The notes: generated by a model from the letters alone, not told the origin. Positions 1 through 11,028 are shown, numbered from the stretch's first letter. The stretch: DNA of 64,000 nucleotides from Rhizomicrobium electricum (GCF_011762045.1 NZ_JAASQS010000005.1:248001-312000), one strand, 5' to 3'. Program-made: numbers and translations.

Positions 1-2
1 AC

Positions 3-1331
3 ATGTTCGAACGGTATTTCGGGCTTCAGGCTCACGGTACGACCGTACGGCGCGAGGTGGTGGCGGGGATCACGACCTTTCTCACCATGGCCTATATCGT
101 GGTGGTCAATCCGGACGTGCTGTCGAACGGCGGGCTCGATCGTTCCGCGGTGTTCGTGGCGACGTGTCTGGCCTCGGCGCTGACCACGATCCTGATGGGC
201 CTCTGGGCGCGGCTGCCGGTGGCGCTGGCGCCGGGCATGGGGCTCAACGCATTCCTCGCCTTCACCGTGGTGCCGGCCCTCAATTACGATTGGCGGCTGG
301 CGCTCGGGTGCGTTTTCCTGGCGGGCGCACTGTTCGTCGCGATCTCGATTACGCCAGCGCGCGAGTGGCTGATCAACTCCCTGCCCCGTTCGCTGAAACT
401 GTCGATCGCCGCGGGCATCGGATTTTTCCTGGCGCTGATCGGATTGCATCAGGCCGGCATCGTGACCTCGAACGGCTCCAACAGCCTGCTCACGGCCGGA
501 TCGCTGTCCGATCCGCGCGTGCTTCTGGCAGCGCTCGGCTTCATCGTGATCTTCGCTCTGGCGGCCCGCCGCGTGATCGGCGCGGTGATGATCGGCATCA
601 TTCTGGTTACCGTGCTGGCCTTTGCCTTCGAACTGCAGCCCGTTCCGGGCGCCATTACTTCGCTGCCGCCGTCGATGGCGCCGACGCTGTTCCAGCTCCA
701 TTTCGATCCCGGCAGCACGGCCGAAGGTATCGTGGCCTCGACGGTGCTGGTGTTCCTTCTGGTGATGATGCTCGACACTTCGGGCACGCTGACGGCCGTG
801 GCCTATCAAGGCAAGCTGACGACCGAGGACGGCAAGCTGCCGAATGCACGCAAAGCGCTGACCACCGACGCGGTCGGTTCGATGCTGGGCGCAGCCTGCG
901 GCACCTCGCCGGTCACGGCCTATATCGAGAGCTCGGCCGGCATCCAGGCGGGCGGACGCAGCGGCCTGACGGCCGTGGTCGTCGGCGTGCTGTTCCTGCT
1001 GGCGCTGTTCTTCTCGCCGATCGCTACATCCGTGCCGGCCTATGCCACGGCCCCGGCGCTGATCTTCGTGGCCGTGCTGATGGTCGGCGGGCTCAAGGAG
1101 ATCAACTGGGACGACCTCACCGAAGCCGCCCCGGCGCTGCTGACGGCCTTGGCGATCCCCTTCACCTACTCCATCGCCTCGGGCATCGGCATCGGCTTTA
1201 TCGCCTATGTCGCGATCAAGGCGGTGTCCGGACGCTGGAAGGATCTGAACGCCGCCGTGGTGGTGATCGCGCTGGCCTTCATCGCCAAGATCGTCATGGA
1301 CGCGCAGAATTTTGGGGGAAGTGCGGGCTAG
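3..1331 (+). CDS. NCS2-family purine (guanine/hypoxanthine) permease
   Basis: This is a polytopic inner-membrane permease of 442 residues, the usual length for the AzgA/PbuG branch of the NCS2 family, which imports adenine, guanine or hypoxanthine by proton symport. The N-terminus (MFERYFGL, then a GITTFLTMAYI segment) is typical of the branch, so the ATG two bases into the window is probably the true start, although its ribosome binding site lies outside. About a dozen hydrophobic segments are seen. A QAGGRSGLTAVVVG segment near residue 315 matches the conserved cytoplasmic region of these permeases. The gene converges with the DUF1467 gene and their ends overlap by four bases. The exact purine cannot be told. 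Confidence 0.9.
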   Translation: MFERYFGLQAHGTTVRREVVAGITTFLTMAYIVVVNPDVLSNGGLDRSAVFVATCLASALTTILMGLWARLPVALAPGMGLNAFLAFTVVPALNYDWRLALGCVFLAGALFVAISITPAREWLINSLPRSLKLSIAAGIGFFLALIGLHQAGIVTSNGSNSLLTAGSLSDPRVLLAALGFIVIFALAARRVIGAVMIGIILVTVLAFAFELQPVPGAITSLPPSMAPTLFQLHFDPGSTAEGIVASTVLVFLLVMMLDTSGTLTAVAYQGKLTTEDGKLPNARKALTTDAVGSMLGAACGTSPVTAYIESSAGIQAGGRSGLTAVVVGVLFLLALFFSPIATSVPAYATAPALIFVAVLMVGGLKEINWDDLTEAAPALLTALAIPFTYSIASGIGIGFIAYVAIKAVSGRWKDLNAAVVVIALAFIAKIVMDAQNFGGSAG

Positions 1332-1546
1332 AGGTCGAAGACCTTCAGCGCGATCAGCGCATAGAACACTGCGAACAACACTACGGCTATGCCGGAGGCG
1401 ATCAGGGCTTTGCGACCAAGGTACGCGCGTTTGGGAGCGCCCGTCTCGCGGTCGACCTCGCCCAACCCCACCGGCAAAAGGCAAAAGAAAGCGAGAAACC
1501 AGGCGATGGCGAAGGCGCTGACGAGGATGGCGCCGTGGACCATCAC
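1328..1546 (-). CDS. DUF1467 family small membrane protein
   Basis: This 72-residue protein has two hydrophobic segments (roughly residues 5-27 and 48-68) joined by a short charged loop with the motif VDRETGAPKRAYLGRK. That architecture is the DUF1467 family, an alphaproteobacterial family of unknown role. It commonly follows the methylmalonyl-CoA epimerase gene, as it does here with a four-base overlap, so it is probably co-translated as the last gene of the long operon. No function can be inferred beyond an inner-membrane location. Confidence 0.8.
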   Translation of the reverse strand: MMVHGAILVSAFAIAWFLAFFCLLPVGLGEVDRETGAPKRAYLGRKALIASGIAVVLFAVFYALIALKVFDL

Positions 1547-1941
1547 GCCTGCTCCAACTCGACCAGCGTGCCGACGAAATCCTTGGGATGGAGGAACACG
1601 ACCGGCTTGCCGTGGGCGCCGATCTTGATATCGCCCAGAACGCGGGCGCCGGCCGCCGCCAGCTTGTCGCGCGCAGCCGCGATGTCGTCCACCTCATAGC
1701 AGACGTGGTGCATGCCGCCGGACGGGCTCTTTTCGAGATAGGCGGCGATCGGCGATTTGTCGCCGAGCGGCTGCAACAGTTCGATCTTGGTATTCGGCAA
1801 TTCGACGAATACGACGGTCACGCCGTGTTCCGGCAACGCGTGCGGCGCCGACACTTTGGCGCCGAGCAGATCGCGATAGACCGCAGCGGATTTCTCGAGA
1901 TCGGCGGTGGCAATGGCGACATGGTTCAAACGGCCGATCAT
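1543..1941 (-). CDS. mce: Methylmalonyl-CoA epimerase
   Basis: This cytoplasmic enzyme interconverts (R)- and (S)-methylmalonyl-CoA in propionyl-CoA metabolism. The 132-residue length matches the family. It has the two-module vicinal-oxygen-chelate fold: a first module beginning GRLNHVAIAT and a second with GGMHHVCYEVDD. Candidate metal ligands are His7, Glu54, His78/His79 and the Glu pair close to the C-terminus (VELEQA). It lies 13 bases after rnj and overlaps the DUF1467 gene, an arrangement known in many alphaproteobacteria. The mutase genes are not in the window. Confidence 0.92.
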   Translation of the reverse strand: MIGRLNHVAIATADLEKSAAVYRDLLGAKVSAPHALPEHGVTVVFVELPNTKIELLQPLGDKSPIAAYLEKSPSGGMHHVCYEVDDIAAARDKLAAAGARVLGDIKIGAHGKPVVFLHPKDFVGTLVELEQA

Positions 1942-1954
1942 CGAAATCCTCCTG

Positions 1955-3616
1955 CTAAACCGTCACCACTTCCACCCGCGTTACCGGCTTCTTGCCCCAG
2001 GCGTCTTCGGCGGCGCGGCGGGCGGCCCGGCGGACACTCTCGCGCAAATCGCCCTCGTCGTTCTTCCTTGGATTGTGACGGTCCAGCGCTTTATCGACCG
2101 CAGTGCGTACGGCTTCGTGCACCGGCTCGGGCATGCCTTCCAGGATGATGCCGGGATCGGCGGCGACGCGGTTCTTTTCGTCGAGCACGAGGGTGATCGC
2201 GATCATGCCGGCGAAACCGAGCGCACGGCGCTTGCGCGCCAAGCCGAGGCCTTCGGCGACCAGCACGGTCCCATCGAGATGAATGCGGCCCGACGGCGTT
2301 TCATCGATCACCGACGCCTTGCCCGGCGCTAGTTTCAGCATCTGGCCGTTCTCGATAGTGACCACCTGCGGCACCTGCAGCGACTTGGCGAGCGCAGCAT
2401 GGGCATGAAGGTGACGCGTCTCGCCATGCACCGGCACGGCGATCTTGGGCCGCACCCAGCGATACATTTCGGTGAGTTCGTCGCGCGCGGGATGGCCGGA
2501 AACATGGACGAAATGATCCTCGGTCGACAGCACCTCGACGCCGATGGTTGCGAGCTTGTTATGCAGTTCGAAAATCGGCAATTCGTTGCCGGGAATGACG
2601 CGCGAGGAAAAAATCACCGTGTCGCCGGGCCCGAGCTTGACCGCGTGTTCGCCCGACGCAATGCGCGGCAGCGCGGCACGTGGCTCGCCCTGGCTGCCGG
2701 TGCAGAGATAGAGCACCTTGTGAGGCGCGATGTCCTCGGCATCCTCGAAATCGATGGTCGGAGGAAAGTCCTGCAAATAGCCGGTTTCCTTCGCCGCCTG
2801 CACGATCTTGTGCATGGCGCGTCCGACCAGCACGACATGGCGCTTGTGCATCTTGGCGGCTTTGGCGATGGTGTCGAGCCGCGCCACATTGGACGCGAAC
2901 GCCGTTACCGCGATGCGGCCCTTGATCGTGCCGATCAGTTCGGTGAGATGTTTTTTCACCTCGGCTTCCGAGCCGGAGCGGCCCTTTACCAACGCATTGG
3001 TGGAGTCGCACACCAGCGCCAAAACGCCCTCGTCGCCCAACGCCTTGAAGCGGCCGATGTCGGCCTTCTTGCCGACCACCGGATCGGGATCGATCTTCCA
3101 GTCGCCGGTATGCACCACCGTGCCGAGCGGCGTCTTGATCGCGATTGCGTTGGGCTCGGGAATGGAATGCGTAATCGAGACGAGTTCGATCTCGAACGGG
3201 CCGAGGCTCAGCTTGCCGTGCGGCGGCACCACCTTGAGCTTGGCCTTGCCGATGAGCTCGGCCTCGTCCAGCTTGCCTTCGATCAGCCTGGCGGTGAACG
3301 GCGTGGCATAAACCGGGCATTTCAGCATCGGCCACAACAGCGCGATGGCGCCGATATGATCCTCGTGCGCGTGGGTGGCGATGATGCCAAGCACGTCGTC
3401 GCGCCGTTCGGCCAGGAACGAGATGTCGGGCATGATGAGATCGACGCCGGGCGTGGCGCCCTCGCGCCCGAACAGGACACCGCAATCGACGATGATCCAC
3501 TTGCGATCGTCGTCGGGACCGAAGCCGTAGGCGTTGAAATTCATGCCGATCTCGCCCGCGCCGCCGAGCGGCAGCAGGACAAGTTCGTTGTCGTCGTCGT
3601 TGATCTTGTGAGGCAC
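1955..3616 (-). CDS. rnj: Ribonuclease J
   Basis: RNase J is a metallo-beta-lactamase/beta-CASP nuclease with 5'-to-3' exonuclease and endonuclease activity in RNA decay and rRNA maturation. The 553-residue protein starts with a PLGGAGEIGMN segment typical of the family. It carries the zinc-binding motif HAHEDH at residues 82-87, followed by HTGDWKID and the beta-CASP segments VCDSTNA and VHVSGHPARDEL. The C-terminal third fits the RNase J C-terminal domain. It begins three bases after the coaX stop, so it is probably translated from the same mRNA. RNase J in place of RNase E-dominated decay is common in alphaproteobacteria. Confidence 0.93.
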   Translation of the reverse strand: MPHKINDDDNELVLLPLGGAGEIGMNFNAYGFGPDDDRKWIIVDCGVLFGREGATPGVDLIMPDISFLAERRDDVLGIIATHAHEDHIGAIALLWPMLKCPVYATPFTARLIEGKLDEAELIGKAKLKVVPPHGKLSLGPFEIELVSITHSIPEPNAIAIKTPLGTVVHTGDWKIDPDPVVGKKADIGRFKALGDEGVLALVCDSTNALVKGRSGSEAEVKKHLTELIGTIKGRIAVTAFASNVARLDTIAKAAKMHKRHVVLVGRAMHKIVQAAKETGYLQDFPPTIDFEDAEDIAPHKVLYLCTGSQGEPRAALPRIASGEHAVKLGPGDTVIFSSRVIPGNELPIFELHNKLATIGVEVLSTEDHFVHVSGHPARDELTEMYRWVRPKIAVPVHGETRHLHAHAALAKSLQVPQVVTIENGQMLKLAPGKASVIDETPSGRIHLDGTVLVAEGLGLARKRRALGFAGMIAITLVLDEKNRVAADPGIILEGMPEPVHEAVRTAVDKALDRHNPRKNDEGDLRESVRRAARRAAEDAWGKKPVTRVEVVTV

Positions 3617-3619
3617 TAT

Positions 3620-4393
3620 CTACCCAACCTTATTCCGCGCATAAATCTGAGCCAGGCCGCGGATCGTGAGGTCCGGGTCGTAATGATCGATGGCCGGCGT
3701 CTGGCGGTAATAGACACGCCCCAGCCCGCCGGTCGCAATCACCGTCATGGGGGCGCCGTATTCGGCCTTGATGCGCGCGATGAGGCCCTCGATCAGGCCG
3801 ATATAGCCCCAATACATGCCCGACTGCATCGCCGGCACGGTGTCCTTGCCGATCACCGCATTGGTGCGCGCGATGGCTACGCGCGGCAGCATGGCGGCAG
3901 CCTTATGCAGCGCCTCGGCGGAAAGGTTGATACCGGGCGCGATGACGCCGCCTTCGTAATCGCCGTCCTTGTTGACGATGTCGAACGTGGTGGCGGTGCC
4001 GAAATCGACCACGATCAGCGGTCCGCCGTAATGCGCATGAGCCGAAACCGAATTCACCAGCCGGTCGGCGCCGACCGCTTCGGGACGCAGCGTCAGAACC
4101 TTAAGGCCGAGATCGACGGCCGGATCGCCGACCACGACGGCTTCGATGTTGAGATAGCGCCGGCAGAACTGGCGCAGGTCGAACAGGGCCGCGGGCACGA
4201 CGGTGGCAATGATGGCGCCCGCGAAATCGCTAAATTTGAGGCCGTTGAGCTCGAGCAGCGGCTTCAAGAACACCGCATATTCGTCGGCCGTACGGCTTGT
4301 CTTGGTGACCGCGCGCCATTCGCAGCGGATGGCATCGCCGTCCCAAACGGCGAAGACGATATTGGTGTTGCCGGCGTCGATGGCCAGGAGCAT
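3620..4393 (-). CDS. coaX: Type III pantothenate kinase
   Basis: This enzyme phosphorylates pantothenate, the first step of coenzyme A synthesis, and belongs to the ASKHA (actin-like ATPase) fold. The 257 residues are normal for CoaX. The phosphate-binding loop IDAGNTN is at residues 5-11. GADRLVN lies near residue 108 and the VVDFGTATTFD motif follows, all diagnostic of type III kinases. It sits between birA and rnj with 7- and 3-base spacings. In the same window the pathway product feeds the phosphopantetheine arm of the carrier proteins, but that link is metabolic rather than genetic. Confidence 0.95.
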   Translation of the reverse strand: MLLAIDAGNTNIVFAVWDGDAIRCEWRAVTKTSRTADEYAVFLKPLLELNGLKFSDFAGAIIATVVPAALFDLRQFCRRYLNIEAVVVGDPAVDLGLKVLTLRPEAVGADRLVNSVSAHAHYGGPLIVVDFGTATTFDIVNKDGDYEGGVIAPGINLSAEALHKAAAMLPRVAIARTNAVIGKDTVPAMQSGMYWGYIGLIEGLIARIKAEYGAPMTVIATGGLGRVYYRQTPAIDHYDPDLTIRGLAQIYARNKVG

Positions 4394-4400
4394 GAGAGCC

Positions 4401-5135
4401 TCAGAAAAAAACCTCGCCTGCGGCGATCGTTCGTGTCACCCCGCCCGGCAAGGCCAGCACCAGCGCACCCGCATCGTCGATGTCGCGGAATACACCGGTC
4501 GTCTCTTCCCGCGCCAGACGGACACGGATACGCGCGCCCAATCCATGCGCGCGCGCGAGCCAAGCTTCCCGGACGGGTGCAAAGCCGGCCGCGCGCCACG
4601 CCTCATACCACTTCGCGAAACGGTCAGCGAGGTCGAGCAGCGCATCCTGCGGCGACGGTGCGGGGCGGCCTAGGGCAGCAACCGCCGTGGCCGGCAGTTC
4701 GGTGTCGTCGGGAAACGCCTTCAGGTTGACGCCGATGCCGATCGCCAACCACGCGACGGTACCATCCGCCGCGGCCTCGGATTCGAGCAGGATTCCGGCG
4801 ATTTTCCGCCCTCCGACCAGCACATCGTTAGGCCATTTGAGCGCCACATCGGGGACATGGAGCGCCAGCATGTCGGCCGCCGCCAGGGCCGCGACAAAGG
4901 AAAGCTGGGCGCATTCCACCACCCGCCGACTGGGACGCAGAAGCAACGTCGCGGAGAGATTGCCGACCGGCGCCGTCCACACCCGTCCGCGGCGGCCCTT
5001 GCCCTTGGTCTGGCGCGCGGCGGTAATCCATAATGGCCCCGGCTCTCCCGACGCGGCGCGGCGACGCGCTTCCTCGTTGGTGGAGTCGACCTCCTCCAAT
5101 TCCAGAAGACGGTAGCCGAGGGGCCAACTCGTCAA
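4401..5135 (-). CDS. birA: Biotin--[acetyl-CoA-carboxylase] ligase
   Basis: This ligase activates biotin and attaches it to the biotin carboxyl carrier protein. Motifs are EVDSTNEEA near the N-terminus, the biotinyl-AMP loop GKGRRGR, and KWPNDVLVGGRKIAGILLES. The proposed start is a TTG that overlaps the nuoN stop codon (TTGA), giving 244 residues. No ATG lies in a sensible place, because upstream in-frame sequence is nuoN read in another frame. The protein has no N-terminal helix-turn-helix, so it is a monofunctional class I ligase and not a biotin-operon repressor. The rare start codon and overlap suggest translational coupling to nuoN. Confidence 0.85.
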   Translation of the reverse strand: MTSWPLGYRLLELEEVDSTNEEARRRAASGEPGPLWITAARQTKGKGRRGRVWTAPVGNLSATLLLRPSRRVVECAQLSFVAALAAADMLALHVPDVALKWPNDVLVGGRKIAGILLESEAAADGTVAWLAIGIGVNLKAFPDDTELPATAVAALGRPAPSPQDALLDLADRFAKWYEAWRAAGFAPVREAWLARAHGLGARIRVRLAREETTGVFRDIDDAGALVLALPGGVTRTIAAGEVFF

Positions 5136-6568
5136 GGCAACAGAGCCTGTGCGGCGGCAGCGGCCGGTCCGACCAGCACCCACGGGACCACCAAGAGCAA
5201 CAGCGTGAACGCCGTCGACAGCGTCAGGATGGTGCCCATACCGCGCCCGCCGAGCCCGGCATCGAGAGGCTTCGCCGGTTCGTCGAAGTAGATCACCTTG
5301 GCGATGCGCAGATAGTAGTAAGCGCCGACGCAGCTCGCGAGCACGCCCAGCACGGCCGGAATGATGAGCCCGGCATGCATGGCGGCGAGGAAGACATAGA
5401 TCTTGGCGACGATGCCGGCCACCGGCGGCAAGCCGGCCAGCGACCACATCAGGGCCGCAAACGCGAAGGCATAGCCGGGACGCGTCCGCGCGAGACCGGC
5501 AAGATCGGAAATGTTCTCGACCGCCTCGCCGTGGCGCCGCATCGCCTGAATGCAGACGAAAGCGCCGATATTGGTGACGGCGTAGAACGCGATGTAGATC
5601 AGCATGCCGCGCACGCCTTCCTGCGTTCCTGCGGCCAGACCCAACAGGGCATAACCCATGTGGCCGATGGAGGAATAGGCCATCAGGCGCTTGATGTTCT
5701 GCTGCCCGATCGCCGCCACGGCGCCGAGCCACATCGACAGGACCGACACCACCACGATGATCTGGCGGTATTCGTCGACGGCATGGGCGAACGGGATCAT
5801 TACGGCGCGGATGGTCAGCGCGAGGGCCGCGACCTTGGCGGCAGTGGTGAAGAAGGCGGTGACCGGCGTCGGCGAACCTTCATACACGTCGGGCGCCCAC
5901 ATATGGAACGGCACGGCCGAAATCTTGAACACCAATCCGGAGATCAGGAACACAAGGCCGAAGATCAGACCGATGCCGGTGCCCGATTGCGCGATCACCT
6001 GCGCCACGCCGCTGAAGTCGGTGGTGCCGGTGAAGCCGTAGATCAGCGAGATGCCGTACAGCATCGTGCCCGACGAAAGCGCGCCGAGAACGAAATACTT
6101 GAGGCCGGCTTCGGTCGAACGGGTGTTGTCGCGCTGGAACGCGGCGAGCACATAAAGCGCGAGGCTCTGGAGTTCGAGGCCGAGATAGAGCGCGAGAAAA
6201 TTCGAGGCCGATACCATGGCCAACATGCCGAGGGTGGCAAGCCCGATCAGGATCGGCATCTCGAAGCGGACCATCTTCTCCTTCACGAAGAAGTTCTGCG
6301 CCATGACGATGCACAGCGCCGCCGAGCCGAGGATCAGCACCTTGGTGAAACCCGAGAACGCATCTACCACGAACGCGCCGTGGAACGCCGTGGCCGGTAC
6401 GCCGACGCACACAGCGGCGCCCGCGATCACCATCAGCGCCGCCATCAGGATCGAGACCAGCCGGGTCGCCTTGTCGCCCTGCCACGCGCCTACCATCAGC
6501 GCCGCCATCGAGCCGATCGCGAGGATCAACTCCGGCGCCAGAACAATGAGGTCATGAGCGATGTTCAT
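5132..6568 (-). CDS. nuoN: NADH-quinone oxidoreductase subunit N
   Basis: NuoN is one of the three antiporter-like proton-pumping subunits of the complex I membrane arm. The 478-residue protein is almost entirely transmembrane, about 14 segments. It has the family pattern of a Lys-containing segment ([20 protein letters not shown]) and [18 protein letters not shown]. An AAGGAG ribosome binding site precedes the ATG, which overlaps the nuoM stop as ATGA. It is the last nuo gene, followed by the TTG-started birA. Confidence 0.96.
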   Translation of the reverse strand: MNIAHDLIVLAPELILAIGSMAALMVGAWQGDKATRLVSILMAALMVIAGAAVCVGVPATAFHGAFVVDAFSGFTKVLILGSAALCIVMAQNFFVKEKMVRFEMPILIGLATLGMLAMVSASNFLALYLGLELQSLALYVLAAFQRDNTRSTEAGLKYFVLGALSSGTMLYGISLIYGFTGTTDFSGVAQVIAQSGTGIGLIFGLVFLISGLVFKISAVPFHMWAPDVYEGSPTPVTAFFTTAAKVAALALTIRAVMIPFAHAVDEYRQIIVVVSVLSMWLGAVAAIGQQNIKRLMAYSSIGHMGYALLGLAAGTQEGVRGMLIYIAFYAVTNIGAFVCIQAMRRHGEAVENISDLAGLARTRPGYAFAFAALMWSLAGLPPVAGIVAKIYVFLAAMHAGLIIPAVLGVLASCVGAYYYLRIAKVIYFDEPAKPLDAGLGGRGMGTILTLSTAFTLLLLVVPWVLVGPAAAAAQALLP

Positions 6569-8112
6569 GGCGCGCTCCTTGTGGCGCTTTGGGCAAGCTT
6601 GACGGACGAAGGCAGCGTGCCGCGGTCATAGGCAACGGCGGTGTGATGCTGCTTGATCAGGTGAGCGACCGAGGGGCCGGTAATGTCGAAGATGAACTTG
6701 GGATAGACGCCCATCACGAGGGTGGCGATTACCAGCGGTACCAGGATCGCGGCTTCGCGCAAGCTGAGGTCCTTGATCGCCTGCAGCGACGGCTTGACCA
6801 GTTCGCCAAAGATCACGCGCCAGTAGAGGTACAGCATGTAGGCCGCCGACAGGATCACGCCGGTGGCGGCGAAGATCGCAACCCAGGTCTGGACGTGGAA
6901 GGCGCCGACCATGGTAAGGAATTCGCCGATGAAGCCCGAAGTGCCCGGTAGGCCGATATTGGCGAGCGCGAACACCATGAACACCGCGGCATAGATCGGC
7001 ATGCGGTTCACGAGGCCGCCGTACGCGGCGATATCGCGGGTGTGCATGCGGTCGTAGATCACGCCGACACAAAGGAACAGCGCGCCCGACACGACGCCGT
7101 GGCTCAGCATCTGGAACACGCCGCCTTCGATGCCCTGCTGTGTCAGAGTGAAGATGCCCATGGTGACGAAGCCCATGTGGGCCACCGACGAATAGGCAAT
7201 CAGCTTCTTCACATCCTCCTGTGCCAAAGCGACGAACGAGGTGTAGATGATGGCGACGATGGAGAGCGTGAAGACGAACGGCGCCAAGGCCTCCGACGCA
7301 CTCGCGAACATCGGCAGCGAGAAGCGCAGGAACCCGTATCCGCCCATCTTGAGGAGGATGGCCGCGAGGATCACCGATCCGGCGGTCGGCGCCTCGACGT
7401 GGGCGTCGGGCAGCCAGGTGTGGACCGGCCACATCGGCATCTTCACGGCGAAACTGGCAAAGAACGCGAACCACAGGAAGTATTGCGCCTGAACCGGGAA
7501 GTGTACCGTCTCGATAATGGTCGGAATGTCGGAGGTGCCCGCCGTGAAGTAGATCCACAGCATGGCGAGCAGCATGAACAGCGAACCGAGCAGCGTGTAG
7601 AGGAAGAACTTGAAGCTGGCGTAGACGCGCCGCTTGCCGCCCCAGATGCCGATGATCAGGAACATCGGAATCAGGCCGCCTTCGAAGAAAATGTAGAACA
7701 AGAAGAGATCGAGCGCGGTGAAGACGCCCATCATCAGGGTTTCGAGCGCCAGGAACGCGATCATGTATTCCGGCACGCGCGACTTCACCGATTCCCAGCT
7801 CGCCAGGATCGTGAACGGCATCAACAGGCCGGTCAGCACCACGAACAACATCGAAATGCCGTCGACGCCCATGTGATAGGTGATGCCGGTGCCGGCGCCG
7901 AACCATTCGGCCTGCTCGACGAACTGGAACGCCGAAGACGAACCGTCAAAGCGCGACCACATATAGATGGTGAGCGCGGCATCGATCAGCGTGACGCCGA
8001 GGGCCACCCAGCGGGCCGTGGTGGTGCGCACCGCCTCATTCGACCGCGTCACCAGGATAGCGACGATGCCGAGGAGCGGCAGGAAGATAATGATGGAGAG
8101 AAGGTGGTTCAT
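6565..8112 (-). CDS. nuoM: NADH-quinone oxidoreductase subunit M
   Basis: NuoM is the middle antiporter-like subunit of the complex I membrane domain. The 515-residue length is normal for the family. Characteristic stretches are [20 protein letters not shown], carrying the conserved Lys and His of the proton channel, and [19 protein letters not shown] strong GGAGGT Shine-Dalgarno sits five bases before the ATG. It lies three bases after nuoL and overlaps nuoN by four bases. Confidence 0.97.
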   Translation of the reverse strand: MNHLLSIIIFLPLLGIVAILVTRSNEAVRTTTARWVALGVTLIDAALTIYMWSRFDGSSSAFQFVEQAEWFGAGTGITYHMGVDGISMLFVVLTGLLMPFTILASWESVKSRVPEYMIAFLALETLMMGVFTALDLFLFYIFFEGGLIPMFLIIGIWGGKRRVYASFKFFLYTLLGSLFMLLAMLWIYFTAGTSDIPTIIETVHFPVQAQYFLWFAFFASFAVKMPMWPVHTWLPDAHVEAPTAGSVILAAILLKMGGYGFLRFSLPMFASASEALAPFVFTLSIVAIIYTSFVALAQEDVKKLIAYSSVAHMGFVTMGIFTLTQQGIEGGVFQMLSHGVVSGALFLCVGVIYDRMHTRDIAAYGGLVNRMPIYAAVFMVFALANIGLPGTSGFIGEFLTMVGAFHVQTWVAIFAATGVILSAAYMLYLYWRVIFGELVKPSLQAIKDLSLREAAILVPLVIATLVMGVYPKFIFDITGPSVAHLIKQHHTAVAYDRGTLPSSVKLAQSATRSAP

Positions 8113-8115
8113 GAC

Positions 8116-10098
8116 TTACCTCCACCCCAGCATGAAGTAGGTCGCCAGCCCCACCACGCCGATCAGCATGGCGAAAGCGTAGTGATAGACGTAACCGGAT
8201 TGCAGCTTCACCGCGCCGCGCGTGGCATCGAGAACACGGGCGGCAACGCCGTCCGGGCCCAACCCGTCAATGAATTTGCCGTCGCCCCACTTCCATAGCA
8301 GGCGCCCCAGCCATTTTGCCGGCCGCACGAACAGGAAATCGTACAGTTCGTCGAAATACCATTTGCGATAGAGGAAGGTGTAGAGAAGCCCCTTCCTTGC
8401 GGCGAGCTGGGCCGGCAGTTCGGGCCGCATAATGTAGAAGTAATAGGCGGTACCGAAGCCGACGATCGTGAGGATCAGCGGCGCGAATTCGATCAGCACC
8501 GGAATTTCGTGCTCGCCTTCTGCGTGATGGCCAAACGCCAGCGCCACCGCACCGCGCCAGAACACGGCATCACCGATGAAGAAATGGACGAACGCCGCAC
8601 CCGCAATCAGCGCGCCGAGAGCCAGAACGCCGAGCGGCACCAGCATGGTGCGGGCCGGTTCGTGAACATCCTCCAGCGCGAGGGCATGATGATGCGGATC
8701 GTGGTGATGATCCCATTCGTGACGATCGAGACCGCGATAGCGGCCGTGGAAGGTCATCAGGAACTGGCGCCAGGAATAGAACGAGGTCATACCCGCCGCG
8801 ATCAGCGTCAACCAGAAGGCGTAATGGCCCATCGGCGTCCCGGCGAGATAGGCCGAATTGATGATCGCGTCCTTGGAATAGAAACCGGCGGTGCCGACGC
8901 CCAGCATCGGAATGCCGATGCCGGTCAACGCCAAATTGCCGATCAGCATCATCCAATAAGTGAACGGAAGCTGTTTCCGGAGGCCACCCATCTTGCGCAT
9001 GTCCTGCTCGTGATGCAGCGCGACGATCACCGCGCCCGCCGAGAGGAACAGCAATGCCTTGAAGAAGGCGTGCGTGAAGAGGTGGAACATCGCGGCGCCG
9101 TAGGCCGACACGCCCGCGGCCACGAACATGTAGCCGAGCTGGCTGCAGGTCGAATACGCGATCACGCGCTTGATGTCGTTCTGGAACAGGCCAACCGAAG
9201 CGGCGAAGAACGCCGTCGTAGCCCCGATGAAGGTGACGAAGGCGAGCGCATTGGGCGCCAGTTCGAACAAGGGCGACGCGCGGCAAACCAGGAACACGCC
9301 CGCGGTCACCATGGTCGCGGCATGGATCAGGGCGGAGACCGGCGTCGGGCCTTCCATCGCGTCCGGCAGCCAGGTGTGCAGGCCGATCTGCGCCGACTTG
9401 CCCATCGCGCCGACGAACAAGAGCAAGCAGATGGTGGTGAGAATATCGACCTGCTGGCCGGCGAATTCGAACGTTTTGCCGGCAAACGTAGGCGCAGCCT
9501 TGAACACGGCGTCGAAATCGAGGGTGCCGAACACCCAGAAAATCGCGAACAGGCCGAGCATGAAGCCGAAGTCGCCGACGCGGTTGACCACGAACGCCTT
9601 CAACGCGGCGGCATTGGCGGTAGGCTTCTTGTACCAGAAGCCGATCAACAGATAGGACGCGAGGCCGACGCCTTCCCAGCCGAAGAACACCTGCACGAAG
9701 TTGTTGGCCGTCACCAGCATCAGCATGGCGAAGGTGAACAGCGACAAATAGGAGAAGAACCGTGGCCGGTCGGGATCGTCGTGCATGTAGCCGATCGAAT
9801 AGAGATGCACGAGCGCCGATACGCCCGTCACCACCACCAGCATAACTGCGGTGAGCGTATCAACGCGCACGGACCAGTCGACGGTGAGATCGCCGGACGA
9901 GATCCAGGTCCACAGCGGCACGATCTGGGCATGACCGAGAATGGCGACGTCGTAGAAGGCGTAGATCGATAGTCCCAGGCTGACGAACAGCCCGGCGGTG
10001 GTCAGCAGCTCCGATGGCCGCGCCCCCAGCCATTTCTGGAAAACGCCGGCAATCGCCGACGTGATGATGGGGAGGAAAACGAGGATCGCGTAGAGCAC
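8116..10098 (-). CDS. nuoL: NADH-quinone oxidoreductase subunit L
   Basis: NuoL is the distal antiporter-like subunit of complex I. It carries the long lateral helix at its C-terminus, fitting the 660-residue length. Diagnostic segments are [20 protein letters not shown] and [17 protein letters not shown] His-rich loop of about ten histidines between roughly residues 460 and 475 is a lineage feature outside the pumping channel. Translation probably begins at GTG, four bases after the nuoK stop. The gene is followed immediately by nuoM. Confidence 0.97.
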   Translation of the reverse strand: MLYAILVFLPIITSAIAGVFQKWLGARPSELLTTAGLFVSLGLSIYAFYDVAILGHAQIVPLWTWISSGDLTVDWSVRVDTLTAVMLVVVTGVSALVHLYSIGYMHDDPDRPRFFSYLSLFTFAMLMLVTANNFVQVFFGWEGVGLASYLLIGFWYKKPTANAAALKAFVVNRVGDFGFMLGLFAIFWVFGTLDFDAVFKAAPTFAGKTFEFAGQQVDILTTICLLLFVGAMGKSAQIGLHTWLPDAMEGPTPVSALIHAATMVTAGVFLVCRASPLFELAPNALAFVTFIGATTAFFAASVGLFQNDIKRVIAYSTCSQLGYMFVAAGVSAYGAAMFHLFTHAFFKALLFLSAGAVIVALHHEQDMRKMGGLRKQLPFTYWMMLIGNLALTGIGIPMLGVGTAGFYSKDAIINSAYLAGTPMGHYAFWLTLIAAGMTSFYSWRQFLMTFHGRYRGLDRHEWDHHHDPHHHALALEDVHEPARTMLVPLGVLALGALIAGAAFVHFFIGDAVFWRGAVALAFGHHAEGEHEIPVLIEFAPLILTIVGFGTAYYFYIMRPELPAQLAARKGLLYTFLYRKWYFDELYDFLFVRPAKWLGRLLWKWGDGKFIDGLGPDGVAARVLDATRGAVKLQSGYVYHYAFAMLIGVVGLATYFMLGWR

Positions 10099-10101
10099 GT
10101 T

Positions 10102-10410
10102 TCAGCCCTTCATCATGTTGACGTCATCCACCGCAATGGTGCGGCGGTTGCGGAAATAGACCACCAGGATGGCAAGCCCGATCGCGGCCTCGGCGGCGGC
10201 GACGGTGAGCACGAACAGCGCGAACACCTGCCCGACCAGATCGTTCAGGTAGGTCGAGAACGCGACGAAGTTGATGTTGACCGCCAAGAGGATCAGCTCG
10301 ATCGACATCAGGATGATGATGATGTTCTTGCGGTTTAGGAAGATGCCGAACACGCCGATGGTGAACAGCGCGGCGGCGACCGTGAGGTAGTGACCCAGCC
10401 CGATTTCCAT
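10102..10410 (-). CDS. nuoK: NADH-quinone oxidoreductase subunit K
   Basis: NuoK is a 102-residue subunit with three transmembrane helices, homologous to MrpC. It has the conserved membrane glutamates needed for proton translocation (in [11 protein letters not shown] and in [11 protein letters not shown]). Length and sequence match the family closely. Its ATG directly follows the nuoJ stop (TAAATG), and its end is three bases from nuoL. Confidence 0.97.
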   Translation of the reverse strand: MEIGLGHYLTVAAALFTIGVFGIFLNRKNIIIILMSIELILLAVNINFVAFSTYLNDLVGQVFALFVLTVAAAEAAIGLAILVVYFRNRRTIAVDDVNMMKG

Positions 10411-11028
10411 TTATTCGACTCCCTCGCCCGGTTTGGCGTCGACCATGGCCATCGCATCGGACGGCTCGCGCGAAATCTGGGTCCATGCCTTCTGACGGCG
10501 GACGCCGTCGCGGTGGCGCAGCGTCAGCACGATGGCGCCGATCATCGCCACCAGCAGCACCAGCCCGGCAGCCTGGAAGTAATAGATATAGTCCGTATAG
10601 AGGATGTGGCCGAGGGCGGCGGTGTTGGTCAGGCCCTTGGGCGTCGCGGCGGCCGGCACCGCATGCGGCGCGAAGTGCCAGTGCGCCGACACAGCGATGA
10701 CAAGCTCGGCGAACAACAGCCCGCCGATGCCGAGGCCGGGCAACAGATACGACTGCACGCCCTTCTTCAGCTCGGCGAAGTCGACGTCCAACATCATGAC
10801 GACGAACAGGAACAGCACCGCCACGGCGCCGACGTAGACGATGACCAGAATCATGGCGAGGAATTCGGCGCCAAGCAGCACGAACAATCCCGCCGCATTG
10901 AAGAATGCGAGGATCAGGAACAGCACCGAATAGACCGGGTTCCTGGACGTCACCACCACCACACCGCTCGCAAGGAGCACCGTGGCGAAGAGATAGAAGG
11001 CGAGTGCTTGCAGGATCATGGGGTTCAC
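10411..11028 (-). CDS. nuoJ: NADH-quinone oxidoreductase subunit J
   Basis: NuoJ is a membrane subunit of complex I with five predicted helices. The family signature [18 protein letters not shown] is present near residue 65. At 205 residues it is normal for the class. The start is either a GTG overlapping the nuoI stop (GTGA), used here, or an ATG three codons later. No clear Shine-Dalgarno decides between them. It is contiguous with nuoK. Confidence 0.95.
   Translation of the reverse strand: MNPMILQALAFYLFATVLLASGVVVVTSRNPVYSVLFLILAFFNAAGLFVLLGAEFLAMILVIVYVGAVAVLFLFVVMMLDVDFAELKKGVQSYLLPGLGIGGLLFAELVIAVSAHWHFAPHAVPAAATPKGLTNTAALGHILYTDYIYYFQAAGLVLLVAMIGAIVLTLRHRDGVRRQKAWTQISREPSDAMAMVDAKPGEGVE

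Noticed and set aside
2399..4729. Long plus-strand open frame opposite rnj and coaX
   Set aside because: It is the antisense of two clear genes in GC-rich DNA; the product is Arg/His-rich without any domain.
4401..5732. 443-residue version of biotin ligase
   Set aside because: The N-terminal 199 codons are nuoN read in another frame; the ligase motifs all lie after the TTG at 5135.
7042..8298. Plus-strand open frame opposite nuoM and nuoL
   Set aside because: Low-complexity His/Glu/Asp-rich product that mirrors membrane-helix codons on the other strand; not a gene.
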